From: Rhizobiaceae bacterium
Lineage (GTDB): Bacteria; Pseudomonadota; Alphaproteobacteria; Rhizobiales; Rhizobiaceae
Length of the DNA: 36,532 nt
NCBI GenBank assembly: GCA_017644105.1
Contig: JAEPMD010000022.1
Span: 26,788 to 63,319, forward strand
Reading direction: 5' to 3'
Shown: positions 33,374 to 36,532 of the stretch, piece after piece
Position numbering within the stretch: position 1 is the first letter of the stretch
Layout of the letters: each line of letters begins with the position of its first letter
Program-made: the position numbers and the translations under genes
Notes under the pieces: model-generated
Told to the model about the DNA's origin: nothing
The model's input: the letters and a program-made list of their open reading frames with translations, nothing else
Database searches by the model: none

Positions 33374-34390
33374 CTAGGTGCCAAACATTCCTTGACGTCG
33401 CAGAGACATATCTGGCCTGCGCGGTAATATCTGGACGTTTGCGGCTTGATGCTCAGTTTTTTGCTCTAAGCGAACGAGCTTTTGAACTTCATCAGTCTGC
33501 GAAGTTCCGTTTTTATCCTCGTGCGCGAGATTAGTTGCAAATGTCTGTTTCGCTTGCTTTACCGCTTCATCAACTAGTTCGTTAACCACTTGAGTTGCGA
33601 TAAACCGATCAGATTGTGCCATCAACTCTGCCTCGCCGCGGATAAATTCTTTTGCCATATATTCGCGTGCCAGACGATACGCCTTCGCGATATTCTTCAC
33701 ACCGCAAATAGTGTCCAAACTATCAAGACCAAAAACGCCGGCTTCCTTAAAGCGAGGTGGTAAATCTTTCTGGTCCGAACAATCGATAATTGCCCATGAT
33801 ACCGAACCCTCATCGATCGTCATGCGTTTATGCTTTTGATAGAGAAAATCCCGAACTTGAGCGCGTGCGATCATGAGATTATCGGCAATTCTATTGAGCT
33901 TGGTTGTTTCTATCGTCGATACTTGTCGTTTGAAGTCCACGAGACATGCTGTGCGGGTCATTCGATTAACAATCAAAGCATCAGGGCGGTAAGTCGGGCC
34001 TTTCGGTTCTGGATCGTAATCTGTCTGTAAACCTGCCAAACGTGTCGTGTCGTTTGATTGAATAAGACTTAGATATTTAGGATCAATTCCAAACTTCAGG
34101 CTTTTATTGATAATAGTTAGTTCCTCAATATGTTGGGCAGTAAGACCCAAGATTTTCTCTTGAGTGATGCCGTCATTGCGGGGAAACATCATATAGAATG
34201 TAGCAAGTGTGCTCGAGCTGCCTAGCACAGGATCGGTGCGCGCAGCTTTGGCTTGAGCAAGTGTTTTATCAACTGTTTCTTTGGCCAAAATTTCTAAGTC
34301 CTTCCGGATTAGCTCGAGATTAAGTTCAGGAACGCTATCAGGTCGAAGATCGCATGTTGGTTGTGTGTTATAGTTCATAGGGAAATCCAT
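33374..34390 (-). CDS. PD-(D/E)XK nuclease-like protein heading the operon
   Basis: 338 residues, no membrane helix. The stretch YRPDALIVNRMTRTACLVDFKRQ holds P136-D137 and D152-F153-K154, the PD-x(n)-(D/E)xK layout of restriction-endonuclease-like folds, on what look like two adjacent beta strands. An earlier helical domain and a long C-terminal helical region (EAELMAQSDRFIATQVVNELVDEAVKQAKQ) surround it. The assignment is from a motif match only and could be chance. The start may be 34390 or ATG 34378, which has GGA seven bases upstream. It is 105 bp ahead of the next gene and points the same way. No cysteine cluster or HTH was recognised. Confidence 0.72.
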   Translation of the reverse strand: MDFPMNYNTQPTCDLRPDSVPELNLELIRKDLEILAKETVDKTLAQAKAARTDPVLGSSSTLATFYMMFPRNDGITQEKILGLTAQHIEELTIINKSLKFGIDPKYLSLIQSNDTTRLAGLQTDYDPEPKGPTYRPDALIVNRMTRTACLVDFKRQVSTIETTKLNRIADNLMIARAQVRDFLYQKHKRMTIDEGSVSWAIIDCSDQKDLPPRFKEAGVFGLDSLDTICGVKNIAKAYRLAREYMAKEFIRGEAELMAQSDRFIATQVVNELVDEAVKQAKQTFATNLAHEDKNGTSQTDEVQKLVRLEQKTEHQAANVQILPRRPDMSLRRQGMFGT

Positions 34391-35022
34391 TAATTTTAAG
34401 CAACCTGGACATGGCTTCGCCGATCAATCTGGCTGGGGAGTATTCGAAGACGTGCTGTCCGAAAATTACGGCACACATCATGCTTTGCTCACCAAGTAGG
34501 TTGCTTGTTTCAAATTTAATAATTGAGATGGTTTAATCGTTGGGACGTTCAGCGAAAGACACATGGACAAGAGCACAAAGCGAAAAGCCTTGCCCGCAGA
34601 TGCAGCATCTATCAAAAATCAACGTCAAAACAAAAAAGTATATTCCCTATGGGGAATCTAGTGTAAAGATTCGCATAGCCGTGCTCCTATTACCTTAGGT
34701 GTTTCGGTCAGGCCTTCGTTGAGTGTTAGCGCACTTGCGGAGGCCGATTTATATCAGAAAGCATTGTTCGCTCATCGACGGAAAGAAGTTAGCCTGGAAT
34801 ATCAGCTACTGCAACACGAAAAGAACAAGCCAGGAACAAAATTACAGGTTATGGTTAATGGGATAACGGACAATTTTATTTTTCATTGGAACCATGCTGG
34901 CTGCAACCAAAAGACTGTGGAAAGTACAGCTTCTCGCAATGCATGTAGTGTGCTAACTTTGTCAACCTGCTAACAATTCTTGCTAGCCGATCAAGTATGA
35001 TCATGATTATATCGAGGTCAAA
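34391..35022. other. Intergenic region between the protease operon and hsdM
   Basis: About 630 bp with no supported gene. A 32-codon frame (34563 +) and an 84-codon frame (34719 +) lack ribosome binding sites and family signs. It contains a 16-bp palindrome (34642-34657) and a GATTCGCATAG copy at 34668. It must hold the promoters of the divergent protease operon and hsdM. Confidence 0.6.
34642..34657. promoter_or_regulatory. Palindrome ATTCCC-TATG-GGGAAT
   Basis: A perfect 6-bp inverted repeat with a 4-base centre. It is followed within 20 bp by GAATC and GATTC sites. Its place between divergent transcription units suits an operator for an island regulator that is not identified here. Confidence 0.45.
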
Positions 35023-35880
35023 TTGTACGAGAATGCATTTAATAAAATTGAGCGAGACTTGCGCGCTGAAGAAGGTGTCGCCAATGAGCTGGATTACGTA
35101 GAGCAGACTTCATGGGTTCTGTTTCTGAAGTACCTTCACGACCTCGAAACCGAGCGCAGCGATCGCGCTGAGCTTGATGGTGAAGATTACACTCCGATTA
35201 TTGAGGGCGAATACCGCTGGGGTAAATGGGCCGCCCCAAAAGAAGGCGGTGAGTTCGATCACAACGTTGCGCGCATCGGCGATGACCTTATCAAGTTCGT
35301 TGATCAAGAGCTCTTCCCATATCTTGCGTCCTTCCGCCAATCAGCGACGAGCCCTCAAACGATCCAATATAAGATTGGTGAAGTTTTCACAGAGCTGCGC
35401 AACAAATTCCGTTCAGGCTACATTCTTCGAGACGTGTTGGAAGCAATTGACGGGCTCTCATTCAACACTCAAGAACAGCGGCACGAGCTGTCTGAGCTTT
35501 ACGAAACCCGTATCAAGCGCATGGGCAACGCGGGCCGAAACGGCGGCGAATACTACACTCCGCGTCCGCTTATCCGTGCCATGATCAAGGTCACTGTCCC
35601 CAAGATCGGAGAGACGATCTATGACGGCGCGGTCGGCTCTGCGGGCTTCCTCTGCGAAGCGTATACCCACATGCGAGCAGATAACTTGTCCGCCTCTGAC
35701 TTTGAAGCCCTACAAACCAAAACCTTCTATGGTCAGGAAAAGAAGGGCCTCGCCTACATCATCGGGATCATGAACATGGTCCTCCATGGCATCGAAGCCC
35801 CGAATTTGATACATTCCAACACGCTAAATGAGAACGTGATGGATTGTCCGTCATCATATGATTTGGGACTAGTTAGCTGA
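35023..35880 (+). pseudogene. hsdM: Type I restriction-modification methylase HsdM, cut by an IS
   Basis: The first ~275 residues are clear HsdM: N-terminal helical domain (YENAFNKIERDLRAEEGVANELDYVEQTSWVLFLKYLHDLE) and the start of the N6-adenine methylase domain with SAM motif I DGAVGSAGFLCEA and GQEKKGLAYIIGIMNMVLHGI. After NENVMD the frame enters IS DNA and stops 12 codons later, before the catalytic NPPF motif, so this copy cannot methylate as it stands. TTG 35023 has GAGG six bases upstream. Codon use has more C at third positions than neighbouring genes, which suggests separate acquisition. The rest of the gene and hsdS/hsdR may lie beyond the IS. Confidence 0.9.
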
Positions 35881-36532
35881 TTATTTAGAGGAGTATTTGG
35901 CTCATCTGTTTGGTTTTTATTATGCGGCTTGTTTTTGGTTTTGCAAGCGTCGCTGTTCAATAGTCTTTTGTTTTATCCTTTCTCTTTGTTCTAAGATTTG
36001 TTGCTCACGTCCGAAGTAAACATCAGCAGGCGTTAGGTTTTTGAGGCTCTCATGATACCGATTGTAATTATAATTATCGATGAAAGCCGCAATTTGTTTT
36101 TCTAAGTCTCCGGGCAGGAAGTAATTCTCCAGCAGAATACGGTTCTTAAGCGTTTGGTGCCATCTTTCGATTTTACCCTGTGTTTGCGGATGATATGGTG
36201 CCCCACGAGTGTGATCCATGCCATTGGCATCGAGATAATCAGCAAGTTCTGCGGATACATAACTTGGACCATTATCAGATAACAGTCTGGGCTTGTGAAT
36301 GATCTTAGATTGATCGCAGCCAGAAGCGTGTAAAGCTAAATCTAGCGTATCCGTCACGTCCTTGGTCGTCATAGTTGGTGTGAGCTTGTATGAGATAATG
36401 TATCGAGAATAGTCGTCCAGCACCGTCGATAGATAAAACCACCCCCAACCTATGATTTTGAGATAAGTGAAGTCTGTTTGCCAAAGTTGGTTAGGTGCTG
36501 TTGTTTTATCTCTGAACTCGTCCGCAGCCTTC
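35845..36532 (-). mobile_element. IS3-family element, one end (continues beyond window)
   Basis: The junction is placed near 35845, where the HsdM sequence stops matching the family and TGTCCGTCATCATATG begins, a TG-start typical of IS3-type ends. The other end is outside the window, so the terminal repeat and target duplication could not be confirmed. The transposase is read toward this end. Confidence 0.7.
35920..36532 (-). CDS. IS3-family transposase (OrfB), C-terminal part
   Basis: The frame is open to the window edge and holds about 204 residues of the rve (retroviral integrase) core. Catalytic residues are visible: first Asp in QTDFTYLK, second in LLSDNGPSYVS, and Glu in GKIERWHQTLKNR, with the family RYHESLKNLTPADVYFG ending. 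It cuts and joins IS ends. The N-terminal part and OrfA are off the window. All three catalytic residues are present, so the enzyme could be active. Confidence 0.93.
   Translation of the reverse strand, partial: KAADEFRDKTTAPNQLWQTDFTYLKIIGWGWFYLSTVLDDYSRYIISYKLTPTMTTKDVTDTLDLALHASGCDQSKIIHKPRLLSDNGPSYVSAELADYLDANGMDHTRGAPYHPQTQGKIERWHQTLKNRILLENYFLPGDLEKQIAAFIDNYNYNRYHESLKNLTPADVYFGREQQILEQRERIKQKTIEQRRLQNQKQAA

Noticed and set aside
34719-34973. 84-codon plus-strand frame upstream of hsdM
   Set aside because: No ribosome binding site, no family signature, and the composition resembles the surrounding non-coding sequence.

Overview
The window reads as an alphaproteobacterial chromosome, most likely Hyphomicrobiales (Rhizobiales), with fairly low GC for that order. 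The inference rests on gene content and order. A CtrA cell-cycle block (chpT, a lone receiver, ctrA, a FliJ-like gene, sciP) lies beside eipA (DUF1134), and there is an rpoH/rluD pair and an elongator tRNA-Met. The genus cannot be fixed from the sequence. A marine or other low-GC lineage is plausible but is only a guess.

Positions 1-26444 look like ordinary backbone. In order they hold: the 3' part of purA; a large Ala/Pro/Glu-rich inner-membrane protein; an agmatinase-type ureohydrolase; rpoH and rluD on the minus strand; a small membrane protein and a SPOUT rRNA methylase; an SDR gene divergent from a LysR regulator; an SsuABC/NMT1-like ABC importer (binding protein, ATPase, permease); a membrane-anchored coiled-coil protein; eipA; the CtrA block; a PqiA-like membrane protein; a GNAT gene; the run mnmA-GNAT-nitroreductase, where the last protein carries the substrate triad of iodotyrosine deiodinase; a Tat-type dienelactone hydrolase; amtB behind a textbook sigma-54 promoter; a LysE exporter; a DM13 protein; a Gfo/Idh/MocA oxidoreductase; and tRNA-Met(CAU).

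From the 3' half of tRNA-Met onward the window is a genomic island whose right end lies outside. A large serine recombinase is encoded next to the tRNA, and its reading frame runs antisense through the tRNA 3' half, so its last residues are encoded by the attachment site. Upstream of it are a small partner gene and a large leader hairpin. Further in is a tight minus-strand operon: a PD-(D/E)XK-like protein, a small basic protein, a soluble FtsH-type AAA+ ATPase, and a separate lid plus M41 zinc peptidase. The last three genes are joined by 8-nt stop/start overlaps. Twelve bases past the peptidase stop codon begins a 12-unit array with exactly 21-bp period and a GAATCG core. A three-unit satellite of the same period lies about 300 bp away, with two perfect hairpins between them. 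Most units contain GANTC, the CcrM methylation site. The island continues with a type I R-M methylase gene (hsdM) cut by an IS3-family element that runs off the window.

The strongest candidate for an undescribed system is the 28.9-34.4 kb module: the split ATP-dependent protease operon, the nuclease-like protein and the 21-bp phased, GANTC-rich array. Whether the array is an iteron-type origin, a segregation or transfer site, or a methylation-sensing regulatory site cannot be decided from sequence alone.
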